A stretch of 64,000 nucleotides of DNA from JBAZWV01 sp041660225 (GCA_041660225.1 JBAZWV010000002.1:124001-188000), one strand, 5' to 3'; positions 35,847 through 44,513 are shown, counted from the first letter of the stretch. Translations and numbers: made by a program. The notes: generated by a model not told the origin, from the sequence alone.

Positions 35847-37258
35847 ACGGGTTCGGACGATTCACGCGTTTCGGCATCCTGACGAAGCGCACGGAGCGCC
35901 GCGAGCGTGAGCCCGATCGGCAACCACATTTTTCCGGTCCAGTAATTGGTATTGAATAATTGATACACGATTGCGCCGAACGCGCCGGTGAAGAGCAGCA
36001 ACACCACGCGACGATGCGGCCCGGATGGAATGTGCACGAGGCCACGATGCACAGCGCGGATAAAGCTGTAGAGCACAAACGCAAACGCGAGCAGTCCAAA
36101 AATACCTGTTTCTGCAGCAAGCTTCTGAAGGAATCCGTGTGCATCAAGCGGATCACCGTACTCAAGTCGGAATACCTGCGCGGATCCCACGCGCTCCACA
36201 AACGTCCCGGCTCCCCCGCCGATCCACGGACTCGTGCTGAAGACGTCGAGTGCAATCTCAAGCAACGCCACACGCGTCGAGTTACTGCTCGTTGCAACGG
36301 TGGATGATGAAATCTGAAGCATCACAAACGCAAACGGAATCAATAAAAGAAGCGATGCCAACATCAGCGGCAACCGACGACGAAGAACGCTGCGATATTC
36401 GATCACCGCCAAAAACAACGCTTGAACGGCAAACACGATCCATCCTGTACGAGAAAACGTGAGAAGACCGATCACGCCTTGCAACATCGCAGACGCCAGG
36501 AGCAGTCGACGCATGCGTTCCGTTTTTACCAAAAACGCGAGTGCGAGCGTGATCATCACCGTCACGACCATGAGCTCCGCAAGCAGGTTGTGATTATCGC
36601 CAAGCGCGTGAACACCGAAGAACGGCAACGGATGCGCGCGACGAATAAACTGACTCGTCGCATCGACAAAAAAAAGCGACAGTGTGCCGTTCAACGCCGC
36701 ACATAATCCGACGAGACTGACAACGGACAAGGCGCTCACGAGTTTGCGTCGCGAACGAATAAAATTGACTGGTAAGACGACGAACGCCAAATAACAAAAA
36801 AGCACTGGCCGCAGTGCGAACTTCGCGACCAGCACTCGATCCGGTCCGAGCGAAGAAAACGCGGACGCGAGATGCGCGCCGATTAAGGAGAGATACGATC
36901 CTAAAAGTGGCAGTTGCGGCTTCCAATTCCGATCACGTCGACGTTGCCATAGCCACAACAACTTGAGCGCCCACGCAGCGAGAAGTGCGAGCAACAGAAC
37001 TTCCGCAAGCCCAATATCGATCGATCCACCGAACGCGCGTTTGCCGATGGCGAGCTCCCCTGTCGGAATCGACACGGTGAGACCGAGAAATGGCATGAGC
37101 GCGAGCGATACGTAAAACGTAAAATACGGATACCGATACGCGACAAACAACCCGATCACCACGCCGAACACGAGAAGCGGACCGAGCGGAATTCCCGAGG
37201 CGACGAAGATGGCGCTCGCCGCGAGGGCCACGAATAATCCCCAGGAAAACTCGGACAT
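35843..37258 (-). CDS. O-antigen ligase/polymerase-like membrane protein
   Basis: About 471 residues with roughly eleven membrane segments. The conserved external loop is present: STSPWIGGGAGTFVERV followed by DAHGFLQKLAAETGIFGLLAF, as in Wzy_C proteins. The start at 37258 (MSEFSWG) is chosen because the promoter's -10 lies at 37301-37306, downstream of the longer frame start (37333). Unlike the protein at 17944, it has no TPR domain. It probably polymerises or attaches the glycan built by the two downstream glycosyltransferases. Confidence 0.85.
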   Translation of the reverse strand: MSEFSWGLFVALAASAIFVASGIPLGPLLVFGVVIGLFVAYRYPYFTFYVSLALMPFLGLTVSIPTGELAIGKRAFGGSIDIGLAEVLLLALLAAWALKLLWLWQRRRDRNWKPQLPLLGSYLSLIGAHLASAFSSLGPDRVLVAKFALRPVLFCYLAFVVLPVNFIRSRRKLVSALSVVSLVGLCAALNGTLSLFFVDATSQFIRRAHPLPFFGVHALGDNHNLLAELMVVTVMITLALAFLVKTERMRRLLLASAMLQGVIGLLTFSRTGWIVFAVQALFLAVIEYRSVLRRRLPLMLASLLLLIPFAFVMLQISSSTVATSSNSTRVALLEIALDVFSTSPWIGGGAGTFVERVGSAQVFRLEYGDPLDAHGFLQKLAAETGIFGLLAFAFVLYSFIRAVHRGLVHIPSGPHRRVVLLLFTGAFGAIVYQLFNTNYWTGKMWLPIGLTLAALRALRQDAETRESSEPV

Positions 37259-37300
37259 AGTTGCCCATAGATTACCACGAATGGGCCCCTTTATCTCTTT

Positions 37301-37329
37301 TTTATATTTAAAGAGCCGTCGGAGTTCAA
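37301..37329 (-). promoter_or_regulatory. Promoter TTGAAC-17-TATAAA of the O-antigen-ligase operon
   Basis: The -35 is 37324-37329, inside the 3' arm of the preceding terminator, and the -10 is 37301-37306. The expected start is near 37294, giving a leader of about 36 bases. Confidence 0.65.
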
Positions 37330-37361
37330 TCAACCAGTTTGGTCAATCGAACTCCGACGGC
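37315..37361 (-). terminator. Long-stem terminator of the Ser-rich lipoprotein gene
   Basis: GCCGTCGGAGTTC... pairs over about 22 positions with ...GAACTCCGACGGC around a short loop, read on the minus strand, and is followed by TCTTTAAATA. It lies 15 bases past the stop at 37376 and overlaps the next gene's promoter. Confidence 0.75.
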
Positions 37362-37375
37362 GTACGTCGATACTG

Positions 37376-38578
37376 TTATAGCTTCACGAAGTGACACATC
37401 TTGGCGGGATCTGCCGCGAAGGTCACAAGCGTATTGTAGAATGTCTCTTTCACCTGATGGGTGAGGAGAATCACACAGGAGCTCCCCTGCTTGTAGCTTG
37501 CCCAGATCCAAGGATCGCTGAGGTTCATCCGGTAACGCACGACGTATTCCGTCGGCGCAACCCAGCTGCCAATCGCTACCTCGTACTTCGACGCCGAGCC
37601 GTTCCACGACATCGTGTACTTTGTCGTGAAATCATTCAGCGAATTCGACCATGAGTTCGCGTCGATGAGCTGTACGAGATTCGCACCTTGGGCGAGACCC
37701 GCGACCGTGTACTTCCACGATGCCGGATCATTCCCATTCCCGCAGTCCATATCGAGGCTATCGCCCCACGTCTCGAACTGATTCGGGAACCGCATCGCGT
37801 TTCCGTCATCGCAGTCCGTGGCCGTGGTATGTCCATCGCAGTCCCAGTCGTTCGACGGGCAGTTGAAATTGGACGTATGGACTTTGAAGTTGCATCCCGT
37901 TGCCGTCGTCTGGATCAACAACGGGATCGGATCATCGTTCCACAGCGCTGCGATGAGTACGGTCTTCTGACCGGTTCCACCGCACCACCAGTCGCCGCCA
38001 TCGGTCTGCCCGTTGAAGATGTAGTCGATATCTTCTACGAGCTCGATGTCCTGCGAAAACTGAAGCGCCGTCTGATTGACGTTCGGATCGAGCCAATCGT
38101 AGAACGTGTACGCGTGCGTCCCTGTCTGATTAGGATGCATCGCGACGATCGTGAGCGTGCCGGTCACAGGACCAGGATCTCCACCACCCGATCCGGTCGA
38201 CGACGAGCTCGATGAAGAACTCGATGACGAACTGGATGAGGACGTCGATGAAGAAGAAGTGGTGGACGTGCTCGACGATGTCGTGCCCGTTCCGCCCTCC
38301 CCCGCTCCACCTTCGCCGAATCCACCATCACTGGAAGATCCGCCGTTCGACGGCGTCGAATGTTCTCCGCCGCCGCTCGTGACACCCGATCCGCCGTTTC
38401 CTCCGTTGCCGGAACCGTTCGAGTTGTCGGGATTCGAGGGACCCGGATTGACGCCATCGTCATCCTGATCCCCACTCCCGCCTTCAGCATCGTTGAAGAC
38501 GTCCGAATGAGGAAGCGTGCAGGCTGTAGCGAACAAGAACCAAACGGTCACAAACCAGATGAACCGTGCGTTGAGCAT
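37376..38578 (-). CDS. Ser-rich lipoprotein with MopE-like DCDG/DCDDG metal-binding motif
   Basis: 400 residues from ATG 38578, preceded by AAGGA. The signal peptide MLNARFIWFVTVWFLFATAC ends at a lipobox Cys20. Residues 25-98 are Gly/Asn/Ser/Asp-rich; 99-133 is an almost pure Ser/Thr tract followed by GSGGG. The C-terminal domain is Trp- and Asn-rich with DWDCDGH at 244-250 and TDCDDG at 254-259 plus DMDCGNGND, resembling the putative metal-binding (MopE) motif common in Myxococcota surface lipoproteins. Composition and architecture differ from all neighbours. It has its own consensus promoter and terminator, so it is a self-contained unit, possibly acquired by transfer. Function unknown. 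Confidence 0.8.
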   Translation of the reverse strand: MLNARFIWFVTVWFLFATACTLPHSDVFNDAEGGSGDQDDDGVNPGPSNPDNSNGSGNGGNGGSGVTSGGGEHSTPSNGGSSSDGGFGEGGAGEGGTGTTSSSTSTTSSSSTSSSSSSSSSSSSSSSTGSGGGDPGPVTGTLTIVAMHPNQTGTHAYTFYDWLDPNVNQTALQFSQDIELVEDIDYIFNGQTDGGDWWCGGTGQKTVLIAALWNDDPIPLLIQTTATGCNFKVHTSNFNCPSNDWDCDGHTTATDCDDGNAMRFPNQFETWGDSLDMDCGNGNDPASWKYTVAGLAQGANLVQLIDANSWSNSLNDFTTKYTMSWNGSASKYEVAIGSWVAPTEYVVRYRMNLSDPWIWASYKQGSSCVILLTHQVKETFYNTLVTFAADPAKMCHFVKL

Positions 38579-38667
38579 TCTGTGTCCTTTCGTGAAGTTT
38601 TCAAGGTGCGTTTTGACCTCAACATGAGGCATCAATCCGGCACCCGGAATCCGAGGATTGACCGCGT

Positions 38668-38696
38668 AATATAGCACTTTTTCACGAAAATGTCAA
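38668..38696 (-). promoter_or_regulatory. Consensus promoter TTGACA-17-TATATT of the Ser-rich lipoprotein
   Basis: The -35 is 38691-38696 and the -10 is 38668-38673. This is among the closest sigma-70 matches in the window. The expected start near 38661 gives a leader of about 83 bases with a Shine-Dalgarno sequence. Confidence 0.8.
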
Positions 38697-38708
38697 GCAT
38701 GATTGACA
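38691..38708. promoter_or_regulatory. Palindrome TGTCAA-6-TTGACA, possible operator
   Basis: Two inverted TTGACA hexamers spaced by six bases; one is the -35 of the lipoprotein promoter. The other faces the small plus-strand genes but has no good -10 at 17 bases. It could be a repressor site or simply back-to-back -35 elements. Confidence 0.4.
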
Positions 38709-38805
38709 CCTCTTCATCATTCCAAAAAACCGCTCAACAAAGCGATTTTAGATATATTTTAGCTATCTCGTGTTATTATTTTTTCGCTCAAGAGGCGGGG
38801 CTGTA

Positions 38806-38955
38806 ATGGTTCTGCCACCGATGGCTTACGGTGTAGCTGTCGGGTTCCCAACAACCGGATGTGTCGCTATTTCCGCCCAGATGTTAGCCGTAGTCGCGAA
38901 TACGGCTCAAAAGGCTCGAACGTGGAAGCTGATCGTCAACCCAGTGGAAGCGTAA
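38806..38955 (+). CDS. Small hypothetical protein (49 aa)
   Basis: 49 residues from ATG 38806 (MVLPPMAYGVAVGFPTTG...). GAGGCGGGG lies about six bases upstream. The protein is hydrophobic in its first two thirds, with one possible membrane segment, and ends in RTWKLIVNPVEA. No family recognised. Support comes from its place in a plus-strand unit with the next ORF and an excellent terminator, not from similarity. A region of short AT-rich elements (38750-38790) may hold the promoter. Confidence 0.4.
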   Translation: MVLPPMAYGVAVGFPTTGCVAISAQMLAVVANTAQKARTWKLIVNPVEA

Positions 38956-38977
38956 CGAGGGAAAGGCAGGCGCTCCT

Positions 38978-39211
38978 ATGCAAGGAGGGCTGTTCGATGA
39001 ACATGGCACGCGCTCCCTGTATCTGATCGAAGGATCGAAACTTGGGTCTCCCGCGAACGACAACGACATCTTGTTCACCGATAACGTGACCAATACAAAC
39101 GTCGTACCACTTCACTGTGGATGCGGAGGCTGCTCTGAACGGTTCATGTCTGTATACCGTCTGCTCTTTCCGGAGCAGTACGCCGCAGACATTCCGCCGC
39201 TCGTCTCCTGA
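38978..39211 (+). CDS. Small hypothetical protein with HCGCGGC Cys cluster (77 aa)
   Basis: 77 residues. The middle is polar (SKLGSPANDNDILFTDNVTNTN), then VVPLHCGCGGCSERFMSVYR contains three Cys and one His in seven residues, a possible zinc or iron-sulfur site. It follows the 49-aa ORF by 22 bases and is followed 17 bases later by an intrinsic terminator, which supports real expression. No family recognised. The Cys cluster could bind metal or nucleic acid; that is inference. Confidence 0.5.
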   Translation: MQGGLFDEHGTRSLYLIEGSKLGSPANDNDILFTDNVTNTNVVPLHCGCGGCSERFMSVYRLLFPEQYAADIPPLVS

Positions 39212-39228
39212 CATCCGCTACTCTCACT

Positions 39229-39254
39229 CCCGGTGTATAACCGGGTTTTCTTTT
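39229..39254 (+). terminator. Intrinsic terminator after the small plus-strand genes
   Basis: CCCGGT-GTATA-ACCGGG followed by TTTTCTTTT. The T-run lies on the plus strand and overlaps the end of the convergent TrmB-like gene. Confidence 0.85.
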
Positions 39255-40017
39255 ACGCCGGTATTGCAGACGATGCCCACGCCAGCTCGAACATGGAGCG
39301 TAATAATGTCGCGAATTCTTTTGATTGGATGATGATCGCCATGGGGCGCGGCGAAGCGTCCGCCAACATGACGAAGTCATCATAGATATTGCATTCTCCA
39401 CGAAATGATTGAATCAATGCGGGGATGCGCCGCAGCATAATGTTCGCCGGAAGCTGAGGAAGGGCTGTTCCTTCATCAAGAGAATACAGCATGCGAATCT
39501 TTTGTACGGTGGTCCGGAGCAAACGAAGTCGATTCGCTTCATCCATTTCTGCCATCTTCAGCATCGCAGCGTCATAATGCATGAACACAAAACACGCATC
39601 ATGGCCTTTTGAAAGTTCTCCCAACACTTCTCGCGCAGCAACGATTCCCTCTTCTCCCTCAAAAAAACGCACGCGCGGCTTGTCTTCTACCGCGTTGAAG
39701 AGTGCCATGAACTGCGGCATCAATGCTTCGAGTCCGCGTCGACGTTCATCCACGCGATCCAATTCGGCACGCGTGATCGCAAGCAAATGTTCCGGCGACT
39801 CCGCCGCAAACAAAATCTTCTTCCCTTGCTCGACGCTCGACATAAGACCGCGACGTTTAAGCGACTCGATCATCACGTACGTCGTCGCGCGGTTCACGCC
39901 GGCTTTTTTGGCAACGTCCTGCACGCTCGACGGACCAAGCTCAATCATCGCGAGATACACGCTCGCCTCCTTATCGGAAAACCCGAACTCGATGAGCTTC
40001 TGCTTCATATCGTGCAT
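39253..40017 (-). CDS. TrmB-like transcriptional regulator
   Basis: 254 residues. The N-terminal winged helix (LIEFGFSDKEASVYLAMIELGPSSVQDVAKKAGVNRATTYVMIESLKRRGL is the whole segment, about residues 8-59) is the TrmB domain, common in archaea and in Patescibacteria. The C-terminal half (about 110-254) resembles the HKD/phospholipase-D-like or sugar-sensing region of TrmB proteins (VRFFEGEEGIVAAREVLGEL). It follows a GT4 gene by four bases, so it may be co-transcribed and respond to glycan metabolism; the target is unknown. An ATG at 40008 is an alternative start. Confidence 0.85.
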   Translation of the reverse strand: MHDMKQKLIEFGFSDKEASVYLAMIELGPSSVQDVAKKAGVNRATTYVMIESLKRRGLMSSVEQGKKILFAAESPEHLLAITRAELDRVDERRRGLEALMPQFMALFNAVEDKPRVRFFEGEEGIVAAREVLGELSKGHDACFVFMHYDAAMLKMAEMDEANRLRLLRTTVQKIRMLYSLDEGTALPQLPANIMLRRIPALIQSFRGECNIYDDFVMLADASPRPMAIIIQSKEFATLLRSMFELAWASSAIPA

Positions 40018-40021
40018 ACGC

Positions 40022-41149
40022 TTACCACGCGGTTAAAACAGGCAAGGTCGCCTTCGCCGTATTCTCCCATGTGTATGCGGCTGCACGCGCGATGCCGGCG
40101 TCACGAAGCGTTGTCGCGAGACCGGGTTCGGACACGATGCGCTCCATGGCGGCGATAAGCGATTCATTTTGGTCAGGAGGAAAAAATAACGCGTTATCGT
40201 GACCGATCACTTCGGGCAAACTCGCCGCCGTCGACGAAAGAACGGGACATCCGCACGCCATCGCCTGCACCGGTGGCAAACCGAACCCCTCATACCAGGA
40301 TGGATGGATCAACGCGGAAGCCGCGTTCAGGAGTGGTGGGATATCAACTTCGGGTACATACCCCAGTTCCAGAATATCGGAACGGACACCGGAAGCCGCG
40401 ATCGCGCGCTTGATCTCTTCATACTGATATCCCGGTGCGCCAACCAAGACGAGCTTGTGCGGATCTCCGATCCCGCGGCGTGTTTTGAATTCGGTAAACG
40501 CACGAATGAGTCCGACGATATTTTTCTTCGCTTCGAGACGACCGATCGTAATAAAAAACGGTCGCGAGATACGATAGCGTGCCAACCGCGTTTCGATCGG
40601 AACGACATTCGTAATGCGATGGTACATCGTGTGATCGATACCAAGTGGTGTGATCGCAATCTTTGCCGGATCGATACCGTACGCTTCGACAAGTTCGCGT
40701 CCGCTGAATTCCGAAACGGTCACGATCCGCGTAGCACGTCGCGCCGCTTCGCGTGTCGCAACCTCGTGAATGTGGACTTGGCGCTTTTTATACAAATGCG
40801 GCAACCGATGAAACCCGATGTCATGCAGTGTCACAACGCTTTTCTTCGGAAGATATCTAGGCATCGTGCTGCCCGGCAACCACAAAACATCGATCGGCCG
40901 TCGCTTCAGCTCCCACGATAAGCGCAGTTGTGTCCAGCCAAAACGGAACGGCCACTTCGCGCGCACCTCAAACCAATTTTCCGGTAATACCTCAAGACCG
41001 CTATGCAGCGCTTCGTTGGTATACAAAACCCAGGAATGACCATCCGCGCCCGTTTGACGCTTCAGTTCCTGGATCACATGCCAGGCGTACCATTCGACAC
41101 CTGTTTTCGCTGTCTTATTTGCCCGCGATGCTTCGATCCCGATCAACAT
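40022..41149 (-). CDS. Glycosyltransferase family 4 (mannosyltransferase-like)
   Basis: 375 residues. LIGIEASRANKTAKTGVEWYAWHVI at the N-terminus, VLWLPGSTMPRYLPKKSVVTLHD, and FFITIGRLEAKKNIVGLIRAF followed by PSWYEGFGLPPVQAMACGCPVLSS carry all GT4 landmarks. It resembles the WbdA/WbaZ-like group of mannosyl- and rhamnosyltransferases, though donor specificity is not certain. It starts from its own near-leaderless promoter and precedes the TrmB-like gene by four bases. Confidence 0.88.
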   Translation of the reverse strand: MLIGIEASRANKTAKTGVEWYAWHVIQELKRQTGADGHSWVLYTNEALHSGLEVLPENWFEVRAKWPFRFGWTQLRLSWELKRRPIDVLWLPGSTMPRYLPKKSVVTLHDIGFHRLPHLYKKRQVHIHEVATREAARRATRIVTVSEFSGRELVEAYGIDPAKIAITPLGIDHTMYHRITNVVPIETRLARYRISRPFFITIGRLEAKKNIVGLIRAFTEFKTRRGIGDPHKLVLVGAPGYQYEEIKRAIAASGVRSDILELGYVPEVDIPPLLNAASALIHPSWYEGFGLPPVQAMACGCPVLSSTAASLPEVIGHDNALFFPPDQNESLIAAMERIVSEPGLATTLRDAGIARAAAYTWENTAKATLPVLTAW

Positions 41150-41155
41150 GTCAGG

Positions 41156-41164
41156 AGTATAACA
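41156..41164 (-). promoter_or_regulatory. Extended -10 promoter (TGTTATACT) of the GT4 gene
   Basis: TATACT at 41156-41161 is preceded by TG one base upstream (extended -10). Six bases separate it from the ATG at 41149, so a leaderless mRNA is expected. The -35 is poor, as is common for extended -10 promoters. Confidence 0.55.
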
Positions 41165-41293
41165 CTATCGAACCCAACCTTTGGCGCATTTCGTCGTCAT
41201 CCACTCCGGTCCTCCCTCACCGTAGCGCTGCTACGGGTCGGTGCGGTCCTCGCGAATTCCTAGAACTGCATCCAAATCTCGGGTTCGTAATTA

Positions 41294-42298
41294 TTAGGAG
41301 GTGAAAATACTGCGCTTATAACTTTCAAGATTTTCGAGGGCGATGCCGGTGCCTTTGGCGACACAGAGCTGTGGATCATCGGCGACGAACGCGGGAACGC
41401 CGGTCGCATCGGCGAACAGACGATCGAGGTTGCGAAGTTGTGAGGATCCGCCGGAGAGCACCATCCCCTTTTCCATCACGTCGGCAGAAAGTTCCGGCGG
41501 CGTATTATGTAACACTTCCTTAATCGCTTCGACGATTCCCTGGAGTTCGTGCTGAACCGCATCCGTCACATCGTCAGACGTCACCGTAATCAGGCGCGGC
41601 AAGCCGCTGATCATATCGCGCCCTTTCACCTGCATCTCAAGCTTGTGTTCAAGATAGAGAGCAGAGCCAATTCGAATCTTAATATCTTCGGAGGTGCGCT
41701 CGCCGATCGCGAGACCGTACTTGCGACGCACATGTTCTTGAATAGCGAGATCCAGCTTGTTTCCACCGATACGAACGGACGAAGACGCGACGACGCCGCC
41801 AAGTGAAATAACGGCAATCTCACTCGTGCCTCCGCCGATATCGATAATCATGTGACCGGATGCGGATCCAATCGGAATATCGGCGCCGATCGCCGCGACA
41901 ACCGGTTCCTTGATGATGTACGCAGCGCGCGCGCCGGCACTGATCGTGGCGTCGATGACCGCGCGCCGTTCCGTTGATGTGATCCCGCCCGGAACCGCAA
42001 CCATGACTTCGGGACGAAAAAAACGCATGCCGCCGAGGGCCTTGTTCAAAAAATAACGCAGCATTGCCTCCGTTGTACGATAATCCGCGATCACGCCATC
42101 CTTGAGAGGACGACGCGCCACGATCGTATCCGGCGTTCGACCCAACATATCTTTCGCTTCCTTCCCAACCGCGAGGACGCGTTTATCAGCGAGGGATACG
42201 GCAACGACCGAGGGTTCATTCAAGATGATCCCCTTTTTTGGCACGTAGACCAAAACCGTGGTCGTGCCGAGGTCGATGCCGACTTTTTTTGCAAACAT
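41294..42298 (-). CDS. mreB: Rod-shape-determining protein MreB
   Basis: 334 residues, normal length. The actin-fold nucleotide motifs are present: VGIDLGTTTVLVYV (phosphate 1), IIDIGGGTSEIAVISLGG (phosphate 2) and VLSGGSSQLRNLDRL (adenosine). MreB polymerises under the membrane and guides cell-wall synthesis. No mreC, mreD, pbp2 or rodA follows, unlike the usual mre operon. It follows the DUF4012 gene by 13 bases, which suggests that gene may take part in envelope work. Confidence 0.95.
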   Translation of the reverse strand: MFAKKVGIDLGTTTVLVYVPKKGIILNEPSVVAVSLADKRVLAVGKEAKDMLGRTPDTIVARRPLKDGVIADYRTTEAMLRYFLNKALGGMRFFRPEVMVAVPGGITSTERRAVIDATISAGARAAYIIKEPVVAAIGADIPIGSASGHMIIDIGGGTSEIAVISLGGVVASSSVRIGGNKLDLAIQEHVRRKYGLAIGERTSEDIKIRIGSALYLEHKLEMQVKGRDMISGLPRLITVTSDDVTDAVQHELQGIVEAIKEVLHNTPPELSADVMEKGMVLSGGSSQLRNLDRLFADATGVPAFVADDPQLCVAKGTGIALENLESYKRSIFTS

Positions 42299-42311
42299 GT
42301 GATGTAGCGTT

Positions 42312-44402
42312 TTAAAAACGAATGTCGAAACTGCGGTCGGTCAATGAATCTGTTTCGTATTCATATCGCGCGTCTCCCCACTTCTGTTCATTCTCAGACG
42401 GCGTTGCGGACATGATGTTCTTACCGAGAGAGAGGTCGAGTGTCAAACCTGCATCATCCACACCTGGCTGCTTCATCCAGTCCAAATGATACATTCCGTT
42501 TTGTATTCCATCCGTGACGCTCCGAGGTAATCGATACGTGAATGAAAGTTCGCGCGTCTTCCCCGGCTCGATACTCCAGAATGCACCGTATACCGTTTTT
42601 CCAAGCTCCTTCATCACGTCCACCTTTCCGGGAATAAAGTTCCCGCCAGTTTTATTCAGATCATCTTTCATCGCACCCTCTGACGAAAGCAGCTCCGCCC
42701 CCTCTGGCACGTACACGCGACTGTAACTGCGATATCGCGTGTACCGATAATCTCCAAATCCCTTTGCCGTATTCGTATACCGCAGCGTCACTGTCCCAAC
42801 CGGTCCACGCGGATCTTTTGCATTCACCGAATAATGGATTTCTTTTTTCATGGCTCCATCCGTCTTCAGCGCCGCAAGGTTCGCGTCAATCGCCCAGAGA
42901 AAATCACCGGTCGTCGGCTTGGCGCGCGCACTCCACCCGCGACTGTCAAAAAGAGATTGAAGCTCCTGGTTTCGCGAATACGCCATGATTTGCTTGCGTT
43001 CCAGCGCATCCGTCATGAGATCCAGAATCTCAGGCCAACGACCTGCAGGAAGAGAAAAAAGCTTTTTTGTGAGCGCGTCACCGATGCGGGAGAGGATCAG
43101 CTTTCGTTCTTCCACCGGCAATCCGCGCTGGTGCCAGTTCACCTCAACTTCATATTCGATCTTTTCAAAAAACGTGTCGGCATCAAAGGTAATTCCGTCG
43201 ACAACGATCGGACCGGTCAGACGAAGGAGTGATTCGAAAAATCCCGGCTCAAGCGCAACGTACGCATCAGGGCGGTGCGGAAGCTGCGCATGCAACTGAA
43301 GCTCGGCTTCGCGGATATAAAAATCGAGAATGCGTTCGGCAGACACCGAAAAATCCGGCGACCAGTTCGCATCGCGCAAAAACCAGTTGTCGAGACCGAG
43401 ATACGTTTTGATTGGTTCGGGTGGCGTCTCTTTCCAAACGCCGGAAACAGGATTGTCGATGTTGTACACGTCCGTAAACGCGAACTCCGACATGTCTCCC
43501 GCATCCCACGTCATCGTTCCGATCGTGCCGATGAACCCGCCAGCAGGACGGATCTCGTCGGCATTTTGAAGCGACATCAAATAGCGCGTCGGTGTGGGAT
43601 ATCCCGCCATGGGAACAATGACTTCAATAATCGGGACGGCTTCATCTAGAGACCGCTGAAGCGTTGGCAATGTATCCGCGAGTGGCGCAAGGGCTTTGCG
43701 GATCGGTGATGCGAGCTGATCCTGCGGAACGCGACTCCAGAGTTCAAGCGCTAAATCCATCTTGTCGCGCGCGAGTCGCAGACGCGGCAACTCGTTCGCG
43801 AACTTCTGAAGAAGATCCCGCTTCTCTTCTCGCGTGAGTTCGCTGAATGATCGCGTTTCGGCAATCCCCGTTCCGATCGATCCGGCCGCAGAACTCCCGC
43901 CCTGAAGCGCATCAACGATCACGCTCGCAATCTCAAGCAGATCGGATGCGCTATCGAGGGTGCCTGATCCCGCTCCTGCCGCATCTTCAACCGCACGAAT
44001 CTGCGTGCCGAGTCCGGGAACGTCGCGCCAATATCCCATCCCACGAAGCGCGGTCCGAAGGTCAGCAAGCGAAGACTGCGCTGTTTCCACATCCGTCTTT
44101 GCGCCCGCCACATCCATCACACGGATCTTCTGCTCCGCACTCGTCATCGCGTTCTGCGCAGATCGAACAGCGAGAAGCGCACGTACGCCTCCAATGACCG
44201 CCGGAAGAAGTGCACCTCCAATGACCAAAAAAACCGCCACGATCACCCAAACCTTCCACGATCGAGGCTTTTTCGGCGGCTTGGGTATCTGTAGCTTAGA
44301 ATCTCCTTGTTTGTCTTTCGGGGCTTTCTGGATCGGAGACGGCGAATCGCCTGGCCAGGGTTCAACCGGGCAGGTCAAAAAATTCGGCGTCTCTTCCTTC
44401 AT
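42312..44402 (-). CDS. DUF4012 membrane-anchored extracytoplasmic protein
   Basis: 696 residues. A Pro/Lys-rich cytosolic segment (1-49) leads to one membrane helix at about 51-71, then a helical stalk (LAVRSAQNAMTSAEQKIRV). The DUF4012 core contains LMSLQNADEIRPAGGFIGTIG near residue 275-295 and WSPDFSVSAERIL later. The family is frequent in Actinobacteria and Patescibacteria, and part of the fold has been compared with LytR-CpsA-Psr ligases; a role in attaching polymers to the wall is a suggestion only. It lies just upstream of mreB and starts from a near-leaderless promoter. Confidence 0.83.
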   Translation of the reverse strand: MKEETPNFLTCPVEPWPGDSPSPIQKAPKDKQGDSKLQIPKPPKKPRSWKVWVIVAVFLVIGGALLPAVIGGVRALLAVRSAQNAMTSAEQKIRVMDVAGAKTDVETAQSSLADLRTALRGMGYWRDVPGLGTQIRAVEDAAGAGSGTLDSASDLLEIASVIVDALQGGSSAAGSIGTGIAETRSFSELTREEKRDLLQKFANELPRLRLARDKMDLALELWSRVPQDQLASPIRKALAPLADTLPTLQRSLDEAVPIIEVIVPMAGYPTPTRYLMSLQNADEIRPAGGFIGTIGTMTWDAGDMSEFAFTDVYNIDNPVSGVWKETPPEPIKTYLGLDNWFLRDANWSPDFSVSAERILDFYIREAELQLHAQLPHRPDAYVALEPGFFESLLRLTGPIVVDGITFDADTFFEKIEYEVEVNWHQRGLPVEERKLILSRIGDALTKKLFSLPAGRWPEILDLMTDALERKQIMAYSRNQELQSLFDSRGWSARAKPTTGDFLWAIDANLAALKTDGAMKKEIHYSVNAKDPRGPVGTVTLRYTNTAKGFGDYRYTRYRSYSRVYVPEGAELLSSEGAMKDDLNKTGGNFIPGKVDVMKELGKTVYGAFWSIEPGKTRELSFTYRLPRSVTDGIQNGMYHLDWMKQPGVDDAGLTLDLSLGKNIMSATPSENEQKWGDARYEYETDSLTDRSFDIRF

Positions 44403-44409
44403 CGGAGCA

Positions 44410-44415
44410 AGTATA
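44410..44415 (-). promoter_or_regulatory. Leaderless -10 (TATACT) of the DUF4012-mreB unit
   Basis: TATACT ends seven bases before the ATG at 44402 on the minus strand. The -35 region is weak. No Shine-Dalgarno sequence is present. Confidence 0.5.
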
Positions 44416-44477
44416 CACGTATATCCGTTGCTTTGTTTAATGAACTTTCATATTACGAACTGAGAGAATCTAGATAA

Positions 44478-44504
44478 TAAAAAACCGCATCATTCTAGAT
44501 GCGG
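44478..44504 (-). terminator. Intrinsic terminator of the Fis-type gene
   Basis: CCGCATC (44485-44491) and GATGCGG (44498-44504) around ATTCTA; on the minus strand the hairpin is followed by TTTTTTATTAT. It lies about 10 bases past the stop at 44514. Confidence 0.92.
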
Positions 44505-44513
44505 CAGAGAAGT

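Noticed and set aside
37259..37333. Extended start of the O-antigen-ligase-like gene
   Set aside because: It would begin upstream of the TATAAA -10 element, inside the preceding terminator.
38200..38300. Repetitive GAxGAx tract, considered as a tandem repeat or CRISPR-like array
   Set aside because: It is the codon run for the Ser/Thr tract of the lipoprotein; there are no regular spacers.
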